Shown: positions 29,085-40,196, counted from the stretch's first letter. The stretch: DNA of 64,000 bases from JBMOJK01 sp049315825 (GCA_049315825.1 JBMOJK010000002.1:1-64000), one strand, 5' to 3'. Notes: generated by a model not told the origin, from the letters alone. Translations and numbers: made by a program.

Positions 29085-30311
29085 CTATTTCACGCTCTTT
29101 CTCACTATCCGACACACTTCTCTTCCCACCGTCTGTCCCGGTCTGCGGTAGAGCAAAGTTCCATATTTCGTAGGTTGGATTTCTTTGCGATTACTCAGGA
29201 GTGGCTGGAGTTCGAAGCCCATTTTCTTGATGAGATCGTAGAATTCGGTGAAGTAGATGAATTCGCCACGGATTCCCCAACATGGGATGGTCATAACGAT
29301 CGTTCCTGAGAATTTTGCACTCCAGAGTCCGCGGAACATTCCTTCGTAGATGGAGATGAGGTTTTTCTTCTCGGCTGCAACCTTGTCTTTGGCAATGGTT
29401 TCTTGGGAGAATACACTTCCAAGGTAGCCTTCTGAGACGATGTGTGTCACGTCTCGAAGTCGTGGAAAGTTAGCAATATTGCGAGCATCGAGCCCCATGG
29501 TATAGGCATCTGGATGGATCTTTCGGGCTTCGGCGAAGCGCTCGATCCCAACCTTGGTTGCATCAACCATTTCTTTGCTGATATCCGAAGCAAGAAGCTT
29601 CGTGATCCCCATGTTTGCTCCTTCGATGAGAACAGTTCCGAGTCCACAGAATGGATCGTAGAGTCCAATCTTGGCAGTCTTCCCTTCTGCGAGGTTTGAG
29701 CCAATCGCGAGATTGACCATAGTTTGTGCGAGCTTTGGAGGGAGCATCCCGACGTCCATGTCGCGTTCTTTCTTGAGGTCACGAGCCGCATAGGCATCGA
29801 TATCCTGGATCGCAGTCGTGACAGCAAGGACTGTTTCGCCGGCACATTCGAGCACGAAGAACTCACGTTCGTGGTAGGCGAGGCTTTCTTTCTTTACAAC
29901 GGCAGAGACGAGATTCTTGTCGTCTTTGTTGGCAAATCGCACGCTCTTTCCTTTGGCTTTGAGGTCTTTTTTGATGCGAAGCCCCATTGAGAAGATCGGG
30001 AATTTTGGACCGATGACTCCGAGGGCGAAGGAGATTTTCCCTTCGTCAGGAGCTTCTTCGAGGACTTCCATCACGCGGTGTGGGAACATCTTGAGATCGC
30101 GAAGTGGCATGAGGATACGCATAGCACGAACTACTCCGCCAAGATTCCAGAAAAGTGCACGAACATCGAGAGTGGTTCGAACGAAGACGAGTTTCTCAGA
30201 AACGCGTTCGATGCTTTCTACTCCAAAAACCGCTTCGAGTTCAGCGAGTGAGAGTTTCCACTCACGTCCGAGTTCGAAGGCGTAAACCTCTGGAATATTT
30301 GAAGATGTCAT
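29085..30311 (-). CDS. TRM11-like RNA methyltransferase
   Basis: 408 aa. N-terminal THUMP-like region of about 170 residues, then 'MLPPKLAQTMVNLA' and the SAM motif 'LYDPFCGLGTVLIEGANM', as in TRM11/UPF0020 methylases that make m2G in tRNA. The usual catalytic 'DPPYG' is not obvious ('VSEGYLG' stands in its region), so activity or target may differ. No TGA. Next to the 81-aa gene and pnp. Confidence 0.75.
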   Translation of the reverse strand: MTSSNIPEVYAFELGREWKLSLAELEAVFGVESIERVSEKLVFVRTTLDVRALFWNLGGVVRAMRILMPLRDLKMFPHRVMEVLEEAPDEGKISFALGVIGPKFPIFSMGLRIKKDLKAKGKSVRFANKDDKNLVSAVVKKESLAYHEREFFVLECAGETVLAVTTAIQDIDAYAARDLKKERDMDVGMLPPKLAQTMVNLAIGSNLAEGKTAKIGLYDPFCGLGTVLIEGANMGITKLLASDISKEMVDATKVGIERFAEARKIHPDAYTMGLDARNIANFPRLRDVTHIVSEGYLGSVFSQETIAKDKVAAEKKNLISIYEGMFRGLWSAKFSGTIVMTIPCWGIRGEFIYFTEFYDLIKKMGFELQPLLSNRKEIQPTKYGTLLYRRPGQTVGREVCRIVRKSVK

Positions 30312-30374
30312 GTTGCTTTTGGGCTTTAAAATAATTGAAAATTCTAATATCTACCGCGTATAAATCGAAATGCA

Positions 30375-30620
30375 CTACTCGACAATTTTTATATGAGTAT
30401 CGTGTAATTTCCTACGAATAGCATCAAGCGTCTCTTTATTTTCACAATCTCACTGCAGAGCATCTCATATTTCAAGCGTTGCTACAATGAGTTCTCTCAA
30501 ACCTAAAAGAAGAGAGTTTATCTCCTGTGAAATACAAGATCTACCAAAGAACATATCCTCAAGTTCTTTTTCCTGGACTCGAAGCCTATACGTCTCTAGA
30601 CATACTACTTTATCCAACAT
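30375..30620 (-). CDS. Small helical protein overlapping pnp end
   Basis: 81 aa. ATG at 30618-30620 lies inside the last codons of pnp (overlap 11 bases), so translational coupling is likely. The frame needs two TGAs as glycine (30465-30467 and 30450-30452) and stops at TAG 30375. Residues are charged and helical ('YRLRVQEKELEDMFFG', 'NKETLDAIRRKLHD'). With the standard code it is cut into pieces. No family recognised; the coupling hints at a partner of PNPase, which is inference. Confidence 0.55.
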
Positions 30621-32787
30621 TCGCAGGTGTAGTAATACGCTCAAGTCCGATTCGCCCCTTCTCCTTATCGATATTGATAATCTTCACATCTACTTCCTGA
30701 CCAACCTGAACGTACTTATTGATATCTTCAACGCGCTCTGGAACTCCGAGCTTTGAGATATGCATCATTCCTGATTTCCCTTTGGCCCATTCTACGATAG
30801 CACCAACTCCGTCGAGGATCTTGATGATCTTACCATGGAGGACATCTCCTACTTCGTCGTCCTTGAGAATTCCCTTGATGAAGGCAAGGGCCGCCTGACC
30901 AGACGCCTGATCCTTGGCCGTGATAGAACACTGTCCATCGTCTTCGAGATTGACGGCAACGCCGAAATTCTTCTCGATTCCCTGGATGGTTTCTCCACCC
31001 TTTCCGATCACTTCACGCATTTTTTCTTCTGGTACAAATACACTGAGGATGAATGGTGCGTACGGGGAGAGATTGGGACGTGGTTCTGCAAGGGTCTTGC
31101 GCATCTCACCTGAGATATATACAAGTGCGGTCTTTGCCTGAGCAAATACCTGAGCGATCACGGTAAGTGGAAGTCCTGCAATCTTACAGTCCATCTGAAG
31201 TGCCGTGATACCGTTCTCGGTCGCAGCGACCTTGAAGTCGAGGTCACCGAGGAAATCTTCCTGAGCCTGGATGTCTGAGAGGATCTCATACTGTCGTGTC
31301 TCCTCGTCGAAGATCATACCCATCGCAACTCCGGCAACCATTGCCTTGATCGGAACTCCTGCGTCCATGAGTGAAAGCGAAGATCCACAGATCGAAGCCA
31401 TCGAAGATGAACCATTACACGATGTAATCTCAGAAACTACACGGATAAAGTATGGGAAATCCGCAAGCGCAGGAAGTACCACTTCTACCGCCTTTTCTGC
31501 GAGACGTCCATGACCGATTTCACGACGGCTCACCCCGCGAAGCGCGCGCACTTCTCCGACTGAGAACGGAGGGAAATTGTAGTGATGGATGTAGCGCTTT
31601 GTGTCTTCTTCAAACATGTCGTCGACGATCTGGATATCCCCAGGACCCCCGAGTGTTGTGATCGAAAGTGCCTGTGTGATCCCTCGTTCGAAGAGCACTG
31701 AACCGTGCGTTCGAGGAAGAATCCCCGTCTCAGATCGAACCGGTCGAACTTCGTCGAGCTTGCGCCCATCGAGTCGGAGTTTTTGTGTGAGCACCTTTGC
31801 TCGCATGTGATGCTTCACGGTAGCGTAGACGTATTCTGCAACTTCAGAAGGACTCACCGTGTTCTCATCTGCTTCTGGATCGTACCCGAGATCTGCAAGT
31901 ACCTTGTCCTCGAGGAGGTGAAGCTGGTGATGGAATTCCATCTTTCCAGTTCCAAAAAGCGGCTTGATCTGTTCCTCACTTACGAGTGCAAAAATACGTT
32001 CTTTAAGTTCTGTATTTTCTGACTTACACGTGAGTTCGATCGAAGGAAGTTCGTGTGTTTCACGGTACGTTCGTACGAAATCCTCCTGCACATCACAGAG
32101 TTGCTTGATGATGTCATGTGCAAATTCAAACGCCTGGATCATAAGTGTATCACTCGCTTCGTGGGCCTGAGATTCGACCATGGTGATCGCATCCTTTGTA
32201 CCTGCAACCGTGAGATCGAGCTTCGCCGTCGCGAGCATCTCAAAAGTAGGATCAAATACGAACTGATCATCCGCTGTGATCGCGATGCGAACTCCCGCAA
32301 CCGGACCTTCGAACTGACCACAGCCCGCAAGCATGAGCGAGAGTGAAGCACCCGTAATCCCCCAAAATCCAAAGTCAGAAAGACCCGACGAAGAAAGGAT
32401 CGTCGAGATAATCTGTACTTCGTTGAGTACTCCCTTCGGGAACATCGGACGAATCGGTCGGTCGATGAGACGAGAGTTGAGGATGGCTGTCTCAGAAGGA
32501 CGTCCTTCTCGCTTCATGAAGCGGTTTCCACCAATCTTACCAGCCGCATAGTATTTCTCCTGGAATTCTACACTGAGTGGGAAAAATGATGCTGAAGGAT
32601 TGGCTTCCGCCTTGATCCCAGCAGTGGTGAGGAGGTAGTTACCAGAAGCATCGTGGATCACTGCGCTTCCGTCTGCGAGGTGAGCGAGTTTACCAGATTC
32701 GATGGTGATCTCTTTACCACTCACCGCATACGTCTTAACAACGGGTCGCTTATCAACCACGTTCTGATCCGAAAGTCCAGGAATCAT
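30610..32787 (-). CDS. pnp: Polyribonucleotide nucleotidyltransferase
   Basis: 725 aa. Two RNase PH domains ('LRLDGRKLDEVRPVRSETG' starts the second; 'QEDFLGDLDFKVAATENGIT' carries the catalytic Asp), then KH ('REVIGKGGETIQGIEKNFG') and S1 ('VGDVLHGKIIKILDGVGAIV') RNA-binding domains. Phosphorolytic 3'-5' mRNA decay. No TGA despite its length and many glycines, all GGN. Full family length. Confidence 0.96.
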   Translation of the reverse strand: MIPGLSDQNVVDKRPVVKTYAVSGKEITIESGKLAHLADGSAVIHDASGNYLLTTAGIKAEANPSASFFPLSVEFQEKYYAAGKIGGNRFMKREGRPSETAILNSRLIDRPIRPMFPKGVLNEVQIISTILSSSGLSDFGFWGITGASLSLMLAGCGQFEGPVAGVRIAITADDQFVFDPTFEMLATAKLDLTVAGTKDAITMVESQAHEASDTLMIQAFEFAHDIIKQLCDVQEDFVRTYRETHELPSIELTCKSENTELKERIFALVSEEQIKPLFGTGKMEFHHQLHLLEDKVLADLGYDPEADENTVSPSEVAEYVYATVKHHMRAKVLTQKLRLDGRKLDEVRPVRSETGILPRTHGSVLFERGITQALSITTLGGPGDIQIVDDMFEEDTKRYIHHYNFPPFSVGEVRALRGVSRREIGHGRLAEKAVEVVLPALADFPYFIRVVSEITSCNGSSSMASICGSSLSLMDAGVPIKAMVAGVAMGMIFDEETRQYEILSDIQAQEDFLGDLDFKVAATENGITALQMDCKIAGLPLTVIAQVFAQAKTALVYISGEMRKTLAEPRPNLSPYAPFILSVFVPEEKMREVIGKGGETIQGIEKNFGVAVNLEDDGQCSITAKDQASGQAALAFIKGILKDDEVGDVLHGKIIKILDGVGAIVEWAKGKSGMMHISKLGVPERVEDINKYVQVGQEVDVKIINIDKEKGRIGLERITTPANVG

Positions 32788-32916
32788 AGGAAAAAATGAA
32801 GAATATTTCCCCTCCTCCGCTTCGCGGATGTCTCGCTACTCTACTGAATAACGAAGCTGCGCGCACCGAGGAAAAGGATGCGCGCATTATAGAGAAAAAA
32901 CGGGAAATGGGAAGTC

Positions 32917-35748
32917 TTAGTGGAGCAGCTTTTTCGTATGGCTCATATGTGTCTGTATATAGTGATCATCGGGATTTTTATCCGTATCACTTCGTAGCTT
33001 CCTACGGGCAAGATAATACCACCCATCTGCATATTCCTGTTCTCCACATCCTTCTTCAAACATCAATCCAATCATATCAGCAAGTTCGGTTGCTGCACTA
33101 TGATTCTTGTACTTGGAGAATAATCCCTGTGCCTCGATCTGAAGAATTTGAGCAACTGTTCCCATTGAAAAGCTATCTTCGAGATCAAGAATTGAGGCAG
33201 TATCCTCATCTATATAGCCTCTTTCTGCACTCAAATAACCGACAATAGCAGCACGCACTGTATGACTACTCTGTTTAAGCAGAGTATATATTCGTCAAAA
33301 AAACTCAGTCGCTGAATTTGGGGTGATATCTATTTTAGCGAGCGTTGATGCGATAAGGAGTATGTACTCAATATCTTGTCTACTGGTTCAAGCAAACCTA
33401 TCAGCCACGATGAGTTCAGATCTTGCATACTGTATGAATTCTGCGATCACTTCATCAGGCACAGAAGTCAGCATCGCATCGGAAAGATCTCGAAGTTGTA
33501 TAATTCATTCGAGCTTGTCGCTCGGCGTTCAGCGTGACTGATATTGCAACTTAAGCATAATGAGGTCAGGATCGTATGGATTTGGTGCTTCATCAATAAG
33601 TCGAGCCACTTCGTCACGATTTCAAAGAGCTAATTCTGCTGAAATAAGTCCAGCAAGACAGTTTGTATGACCAGTTTCATCATAAGCCTTACTTAAGATG
33701 TCTCGTGCTCGACCACTGTCTCATGAATCCAATAACTGTTTCGCATATCGAACCGTCGATACAAGCTCACCGTATTCAACGGCAGTTTTATAGTGAGCCT
33801 CGGCTTTTTGATTGTCTCCAAGTAACTCGTAAGTCTCAGCAAGTAGAAGAGAGACGTTCCCTTGTACATCAGCTCCTTCATTCTCATATTGCTTTGCGAA
33901 TTTTTTCGCAACTTTGATAAGGTCGAGACCTCTCTGTTCACCAATAAATTCACTCAATTTCTCTCGAGCCTGCGAGCTATGTCTCACGGCCTTCATTAGA
34001 TCCCAGAATGCTCAATCTGTTGAAAGATTTGAGTCAACAAAGAAGATAATACTCTGCTCATATAATCCATTCTGAACAAGAAGTCGTCCCATATACAGAG
34101 CTACATTCTTATCGATTGAAACCGCAGAAATACCATTCAAGCATTCAAGCACAGATTCGATTGGGAAATGGAGCATAATGGCATGAATCGCCATGTCGAG
34201 CATAATTTCGTTGCTGTATGTGTTCGTACGATTCGTTTGTCGTTCAAATACATCGCGCAGAATGAGATTCCAGTTTTCTTGTCCGCCCACCTCCTCGACC
34301 GAACGAAGATGAAGCTGCTTTCGAAATACAGTCGACCCATATTCTTCACTCTTAGAGAGTTCAATTGCTGCCAGGAGTCGTTCTTTGTGAAGTGTCGCAA
34401 AATCCGAAAGTCATTCGTGACCAAAAACATCAGCAATCGCATCAATCTCATCATCTACCTGAATTCAATCTTCTCAATACAATCGTTGAGCTATGACACA
34501 TACATGTGCCTGCACCAATTCAAAAAGTGTGAAAGATTCTAAATCTCTCGACTCATCATCGTCTGTAATCTCTCACAGCGCAAGCGGAGAGGCATTTTGA
34601 ATGAAATACTCCTGTACCGTATCGCGTGGAATGCGATCATCCTCAAGTATAGTACGAAGTTCTCGCACATACCTAAAGCCATCCACTGGAGACGCAAGCT
34701 CAATCGCACTTACTTGATACTGCGCCAGTTTTTGAAAACGCTGTTCCGTTACATCCTCGTCAAGGGTAGCAAGGACAATCTTGAGGGCTTTTTGAGCTCG
34801 ACTGCGAATAGATGGATCATACTTCTTTGCAAATTCCTGACATTCCTGTTGGAACACTATTATATCACGCGGGAAAACAAATTCCTCAATCAGTCCCGTA
34901 CGCGGAGGAATATCTACATTGAGCTTAGTAAGTATGATCCACTTCTCAAATCCATCAGCAGTATTTCACTCTCGAAAATCCTCAAGCATAAGTTTTTCAA
35001 GGCACTCTACTGAACGCAAAACATGCCAACCAGTGTGCATTGCATGTTCTGCAGCCTCTATATCATCTCGTGCCTCGAAAATACGCGCTAAATCTGCGTA
35101 AGCGCGTCAGTTGCCATAATTCGTAGCTGCAGTGTAAAATGTCTCTGCAAGCAGGATATCATCTGCGGCCTTTTCCTTAAATACACCAAATGATCGGAAG
35201 ATTGCGCCAAGATCTTCATCTTTTATTTTTACTGCCTCTGGCGCAAGTATAGATGCCTGCATCTGATCTATCAACTGATCCATAAGAAGGAAGGCACCCC
35301 TGTGTTCCACATGATATCTCCTCTGTTTAAATCGAGTAGCAACACGATCTGCTCACCAGAGTTGTTCAACAACAAATTCGAACATCTTAGCAAATGCACC
35401 TGGCTCATCTTGAAGAGAGCGTTCCATCCACATTCGTAACGCAGTGTAAGATCGATTTTGTGCGAGCGTAAAAGCTACATCTATCAAAATTTCTGTCGAA
35501 ACATTAGCAAGCGAATGAATCTGGTTCATAATTCAACCCACTCATTCGTTACCACGTATTTTTGTACGAAGCATATTCACTCTTTTCTGATCCATGGAAA
35601 CAACTTCAGCTGTAGCCTGTTGATCATTTAAAAGAACTGACCCAATATATGAATCCTGTCAGTCCTGCGCTTTTGAGCTTTTACCGAGATTATTAAACTC
35701 TTCGAATGTAAGTACTCGATCGAAATTGTTCGAAGTAAATTGTGACAT
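32917..35748 (-). CDS. Large TPR-like protein, 17 in-frame TGAs
   Basis: 943 aa from ATG 35748 to TAA 32917, open only if TGA is sense. TGAs at 35659, 35542, 35533, 35353, 35107, 34966, 34573, 34474, 34465, 34411, 34012, 33721, 33622, 33529, 33505, 33388, 33295. I checked the frame codon by codon between these. Helical repeats of TPR type can be seen, e.g. 'AETYELLGDNQKAEAHYKTA', 'AKQLLDSGDSGRARDILSKA' and 'AGLISAELALGNRDEVARL'. No signal peptide, so cytoplasmic. Begins 20 bases after the AAA+ gene; the two form one operon. Likely a scaffold or substrate-binding partner of that ATPase. Family not recognised. Confidence 0.8.
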
Positions 35749-35768
35749 AAGGAGGAATATCTACAGAA

Positions 35769-38090
35769 CTAGAAACCAATTTTCTTCGAGTTTCGACTGG
35801 TAAGATTTGCATACCATCTTTGCATTGACTCTTGTCTTTCGGTCATGTCACCAATAGGGACAATCACCATCTCAAGGGATCGATCTACGATGGCAAAAAT
35901 TGATGATTTATCCAAGGAGGTTTGATCTTCAAATTCCAGCTCTTCAATCAGTGTCTTGATAAATGCAGCTACATGACTCGCGGTGAAATTTTCAATCTTT
36001 GGTAATACATGCTCCGAAAATGCATCGAAACTAACTCGAGCATTCCATGTCTTCTCTAGATTCGCGCGAGTCCAATGTGTATGTAAGACCCCCTTGAGTA
36101 CACCTTCTTCAATCGGATAATTGAATGCTGAAAGTACATCAAGTCTATTTGGTCGCAGATGTCTTTCCGGCAATCTCTCAGGACAATTCGTTGAAGTGAT
36201 CACCGTAACAGGAAGCGAGCCAACACCTTCAAAGAAGGTTGTTAATGCCTGCGAAACAGGATCAGATTCTGTTCCTACTTCTTTAATAATCGTATCGATA
36301 TCTTCCACGATCAAGATGATTGGAAGTCCAGTATTTTCATGGATATCTGAGAGTCGTTTTCTGAAGCCAGAGACACTCTTTACGAGCATATCAGCAAATT
36401 CGCTTACTCCAATATTGAGCACATTTGCATTGAGTGTAATATCCTTCCCATTTGGGAGTGTATATTTTCTCTCAGCAAGTACATGGGTAAGGAGCTGCGA
36501 TTTCCCAGCACCGTAGAGTCCGTACAGGAGGATATTATGTGGCTTTCCTACACCTCCTTTCTCCCGGATATGCTCCAGAGAAAGTGGCCATATAACTTTT
36601 TTAACGAGTGTATTGTACTGCTCTTCAAATACCTTTGGATCAAACCGTGACACCCCTTCCATCGACATATTGTTGTAGAGTCGATAGATACTAGTCCACA
36701 GATGATCTTCTCGGATAAATGACTTATGTTTGAGGAAATGTGAAACCTGCAAAATTACGAATAACACCGCATCCTGTCCATAGTCCGTAGAAAAGCGGAG
36801 CTTGCGTACTCATTTAGGATCTTGCGGTCGAATATCGATAAGACTTGTGTTTTCAAAGCCCTTTGACCCGGCAAAATATCCAGCATACGACTTGCGTCCA
36901 AGGCTCGTTTGAACTGGATGTTCAAAATTCTTTGGCTGACCTGATACGAGAAAATCAGGAACGACTGTCCGTAAATGACTTACAAGCTCCGCAAGCATCT
37001 TTGAAGAAAAATCACTTGGCAGAGTCCACTCGAAGACATGCTGAATCATATCAGTCAACTTCGATTTATCATCATTGACAGACTCTGATGCTTTCAATCG
37101 AAACTGACAGAGATTGTAGAAATCTGGGTACTGTACTTCATTAAGTCCTTCCACGCTTCGTAGATGACTGAGGAAATAATTCCCAAACAAATACTTTGTC
37201 TTTTGTTCACCCCACAACTTCATCGCCGTCACAGCATCCACATCGTACAAAAACCAATTTGGATTGATAAATCCATTGGAGTTTACGCGCTCGATATCTA
37301 CCCCAACAAGATGTGACCCTTCTACCAGTGATACTGGCTGCGCAAGAAAATTTCCCGTGAGTCTGTCATCTGTCGAAATAGTATCTGCAAGTTCTCTCTT
37401 GATCTTGCGACCATCAATACCTAAAAATGGTTGTTCGACAGCAAGATCCGCGAAATGATCTGGACTTCCACCACTCGTTGAGCATACATCAGCAATCGTA
37501 TCCTCTCAGATAGCATCTTCGCTATTAAACACACGTATAAACCATCGTGCCTCAAAGCTGAGGCTATAGTTTGACCAAAGATAATCGGTAATCTCATTCG
37601 AGACACCTTGAAAAGATTCGAGAGTTTTTTTGAGCGATGTACGGATAAATTTCTCTCGATCGACCCCTGATTCTTGCATGACTGCCCGTGTATCCACAGA
37701 AAGTTGATCGTAGTATTCTCACAATACACGTTTATAGCGCACTACAGCCACTTTCTTTTTTGAAAGTGAACTCATAACAGCGTATTCGAGAGTATCGATA
37801 TGCTCCACCTCTTCAGCTGTCAGTGCACAGTGAGATACAGTAGAAGTAAATGCTGAGGTAACTATTGCGATTACTTCACTTGCAGTTTTTGGATCTTTTG
37901 GACCAAATTTCACCATGAGTCGTGAAAGTTCAGCAATTTGTTCATTCGCTGACAATTTGGTAAAAGTTTCACGTTTTAACTCTTTGATCAGAGGATGATT
38001 ATCATCCAGTAATCTTGTAGTGATACGAACGACTGGCTTACTTTCTTCTACAGATCATTCTGATGATTCTGTACTTTTCAAAGGAGGCAT
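35769..38090 (-). CDS. AAA+ ATPase, unknown system
   Basis: 773 aa from ATG 38090. Residues 1-440 are a helical region without known motif. The AAA+ module is C-terminal: Walker A 'GLYGAGKSQ' (about 523-531), Walker B 'IILIVEDIDTI' (about 590-600), sensor-like 'VITSTNCPERLP' and an Arg-rich 'ERHLRPNRLDVL'. TGAs at 38055, 37719, 37506 and 36810. Single-ring classical AAA of the FtsH/CDC48-like branch by motif, without protease or TM segment. Upstream of the TPR gene in the same operon; function unknown. Confidence 0.75.
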
Positions 38091-38159
38091 GAGGGGTACG
38101 CTAACAATACGTAATATTCCATCTATACGTACAATATCACTTCTGTCAAATATAGAATA

Positions 38160-38804
38160 CTACTTCAGCGCAGCGTCAATGATTCCGAAGAATTCTTCTG
38201 GGGTTGTGAAGTTGAGGATCGTGTCTCCGAGGTATACAGAAGGCGTTCCCTGAAGTCCGAGTCGTTCACCATCCTTCATCTCAGCTTCTAGGCGCTTCTG
38301 ATACCACGCCTCTGTAACACACTGCTTGAAGTTTGGATCGGTAATCCCTGCTTTTTTCGCAGCTGCAGCTCGCTCGTCATCCGTAACAGCCGCACCCTTC
38401 TTCGCTTCTTCTACTGCGTACATTTCATTGCGGAATTCCTTAAACTTTCCGCTTGATAGAGCACAAAGACCAGCGAGTGCATCACCCTCAGCATTCGCAT
38501 GTGGGATAGTGAGTGGGAAATTTTTGAAAGTTACTGTGATCTTCTTGGTGTCGATGTAGTCCTTCCAGAGCTTTGTATCGATCATCTCATGAAGATTGAT
38601 ACATGCAGGACACTGGTAGTCCGAGAAGATAGTGAGGTTCACCTTTGAGTTCGGAGCTCCATATACACCGCTCTGGATATCCTTAGAAACCTTGCTCGTA
38701 TAGACCGAGTTAACATACTCACCAGTTCCTACTGGCTTGGAAGTTGTCGCGCTTGAGCAAGATGCCAAAAACACACACAATAGAATCGGAGCAATAAATC
38801 GCAT
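38160..38804 (-). CDS. DsbA-like thioredoxin-fold lipoprotein
   Basis: 214 aa. Lipobox 'LASC' near residue 16, then a thioredoxin fold with active site 'DYQCPACINLHE' (CPAC) and cis-Pro 'LQGTPSVYLG'. Middle helical insertion contains 'CALSSGKF' and 'FKQCV'. Extracytoplasmic disulfide oxidation is the likely role, useful for the Cys-rich Kazal and other secreted proteins. It lies just upstream of the AAA+ gene, 69 bases away, perhaps in one transcript. Confidence 0.88.
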   Translation of the reverse strand: MRFIAPILLCVFLASCSSATTSKPVGTGEYVNSVYTSKVSKDIQSGVYGAPNSKVNLTIFSDYQCPACINLHEMIDTKLWKDYIDTKKITVTFKNFPLTIPHANAEGDALAGLCALSSGKFKEFRNEMYAVEEAKKGAAVTDDERAAAAKKAGITDPNFKQCVTEAWYQKRLEAEMKDGERLGLQGTPSVYLGDTILNFTTPEEFFGIIDAALK

Positions 38805-38920
38805 AACAAAAATATGAAAGTAATTAACGTAAGAATACGCGAGAAGGTCACATTGTAAACCAAACCCGCTTGAAATATCTTAGGATTATTATACACTACG
38901 ACGTTATCCTAACTTTAAAT

Positions 38921-39502
38921 ATGACTCACATTCGACCTTCTTTGCCGTATGCACTCGATGCACTCGCACCTTACATCTCTGCTGAAACTCTTGAGTTCCA
39001 CTCAGGAAAGCACCACCAGACCTATGTTGATAACCTCAACAAACTCATCGTTGGTACTGAGTTCGAGACATCTTCACTCGAAGAAATCATCCAGAAATCT
39101 TCTGGTGGAATCTTCAACAATGCCGCTCAGATTTGGAATCATACATTTTATTTTGATTCACTCGCCGCAGCTTCCGATGCAGAAGTTCCATCAGAACTCC
39201 TCGAAGCAATCACAGCAAAATGGGGATCACTCGAAGCTTTCCAGGCAGAATTCACAAAACTCGCACTCGCGACGTTCGGGTCTGGATGGGCTTGGCTCGT
39301 GAAGAAACCAGATGGCTCACTCGATCTCGTAAGTACGAGCAATGCCGCAACGCCACTCACAACCAGCGATGTTCCACTCCTCACCTGTGACGTTTGGGAG
39401 CACGCCTACTACATCGACTACCGCAATGCCCGCGCGAAGTATGTAGAGAACTTCTGGAAGATCGTAAACTGGAAGATCGTCGCAGAACGCTTCGGTGCGT
39501 AA
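38921..39502 (+). CDS. sodA: Superoxide dismutase (Fe/Mn)
   Basis: 193 aa from ATG 38921. Metal ligands: His in 'LEFHSGKHHQTYV', His in 'AAQIWNHTFYF', Asp and His in 'CDVWEHAYYIDY'. 'AAQIWNHTFYF' favours the iron-type subgroup. No signal peptide, so cytosolic. Divergent from the DsbA gene, terminator after it. Confidence 0.95.
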   Translation: MTHIRPSLPYALDALAPYISAETLEFHSGKHHQTYVDNLNKLIVGTEFETSSLEEIIQKSSGGIFNNAAQIWNHTFYFDSLAAASDAEVPSELLEAITAKWGSLEAFQAEFTKLALATFGSGWAWLVKKPDGSLDLVSTSNAATPLTTSDVPLLTCDVWEHAYYIDYRNARAKYVENFWKIVNWKIVAERFGA

Positions 39503-39507
39503 TACTG

Positions 39508-39540
39508 AAAAAGACCAAGGATAATACCCTTGGTCTTTTT
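39508..39540 (+). terminator. Terminator after sodA
   Basis: Arms AAAAAGACCAAGG / CCTTGGTCTTTTT with a 7-base loop. Confidence 0.85.
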
Positions 39541-39569
39541 GTTTACGTTAAGATTTTAGCTCTGTGATG

Positions 39570-39671
39570 GAAGTGGAAGGATATGTATGTATTCCTCGTC
39601 GACAAACGCAGTGCGCACCTCGGAGACGTACAGTGAGTCAACTTCGTCATACATACATATCCTTCCACTTC
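39570..39671. repeat. 22-base inverted repeats around a 58-base core
   Basis: Arms 39570-39591 and 39650-39671 are perfect complements (core GTGGAAGGATATGTATG). The enclosed 58 bases hold no ORF. It occupies the gap between sodA and the cold-shock gene (39541-39795), in which I see no gene. Could be a structured RNA or a MITE-like element; compare 58672-58821. Confidence 0.6.
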
Positions 39672-39795
39672 TGATTTCACCTATTATTTTCGAGGAAATA
39701 CACATACACCCTTCGGACGAGTACACACTATTTCATAAAAATAGATGAATTCTCCCGAATACACCTGATTTCATCATCTAGAAAATTCCACAAAA

Positions 39796-39825
39796 AAAAC
39801 ACCTCCAGAAACCTGGAGGTGTTTT
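39796..39825 (-). terminator. Terminator after cold-shock gene
   Basis: Thirteen-base arms AAAACACCTCCAG / CTGGAGGTGTTTT with an AAAC loop. Confidence 0.85.
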
Positions 39826-39842
39826 GTAGTGGGAAACCCAGA

Positions 39843-40058
39843 CTACGCTGCAACTTCTGGAGCAACGTTGTGAGCTTCTTCACCCTTCTTACCCTGAACA
39901 ATGTCAAAAGTAACAGCCTGACCTTCAGCGAGAAGATCGAAGTTTGAAGGTCCTCCAACTACCTTAGTGCAGTGGAAGAATACGTCATCACCACCCTGAG
40001 CTGGAGAAATAAACCCGAAGCCCTTAGCAGCAACAATTTTCTTAATAGTCCCGTTCAT
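39843..40058 (-). CDS. Cold-shock domain protein
   Basis: 71 aa from ATG 40058. 'AAKGFGFISPAQGGDDVFFH' holds the RNP1 and RNP2 RNA-binding strands of the cold-shock fold; length is typical. RNA chaperone in the cytoplasm. A longer open frame upstream overlaps the glyS end and is not used. Confidence 0.93.
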   Translation of the reverse strand: MNGTIKKIVAAKGFGFISPAQGGDDVFFHCTKVVGGPSNFDLLAEGQAVTFDIVQGKKGEEAHNVAPEVAA

Positions 40059-40196
40059 GTGTGCGAGATAAAAATATAACATCTCGCCCGAAAACCGAAA
40101 CAGAGATTGGGAGAAGTGTAAGATACTTTTGAAAGAAAGCAATAGTTTTGGTGGCTTTGATGGATTAGTGCGGGTTACTGTGGGATGAGAAACAAG

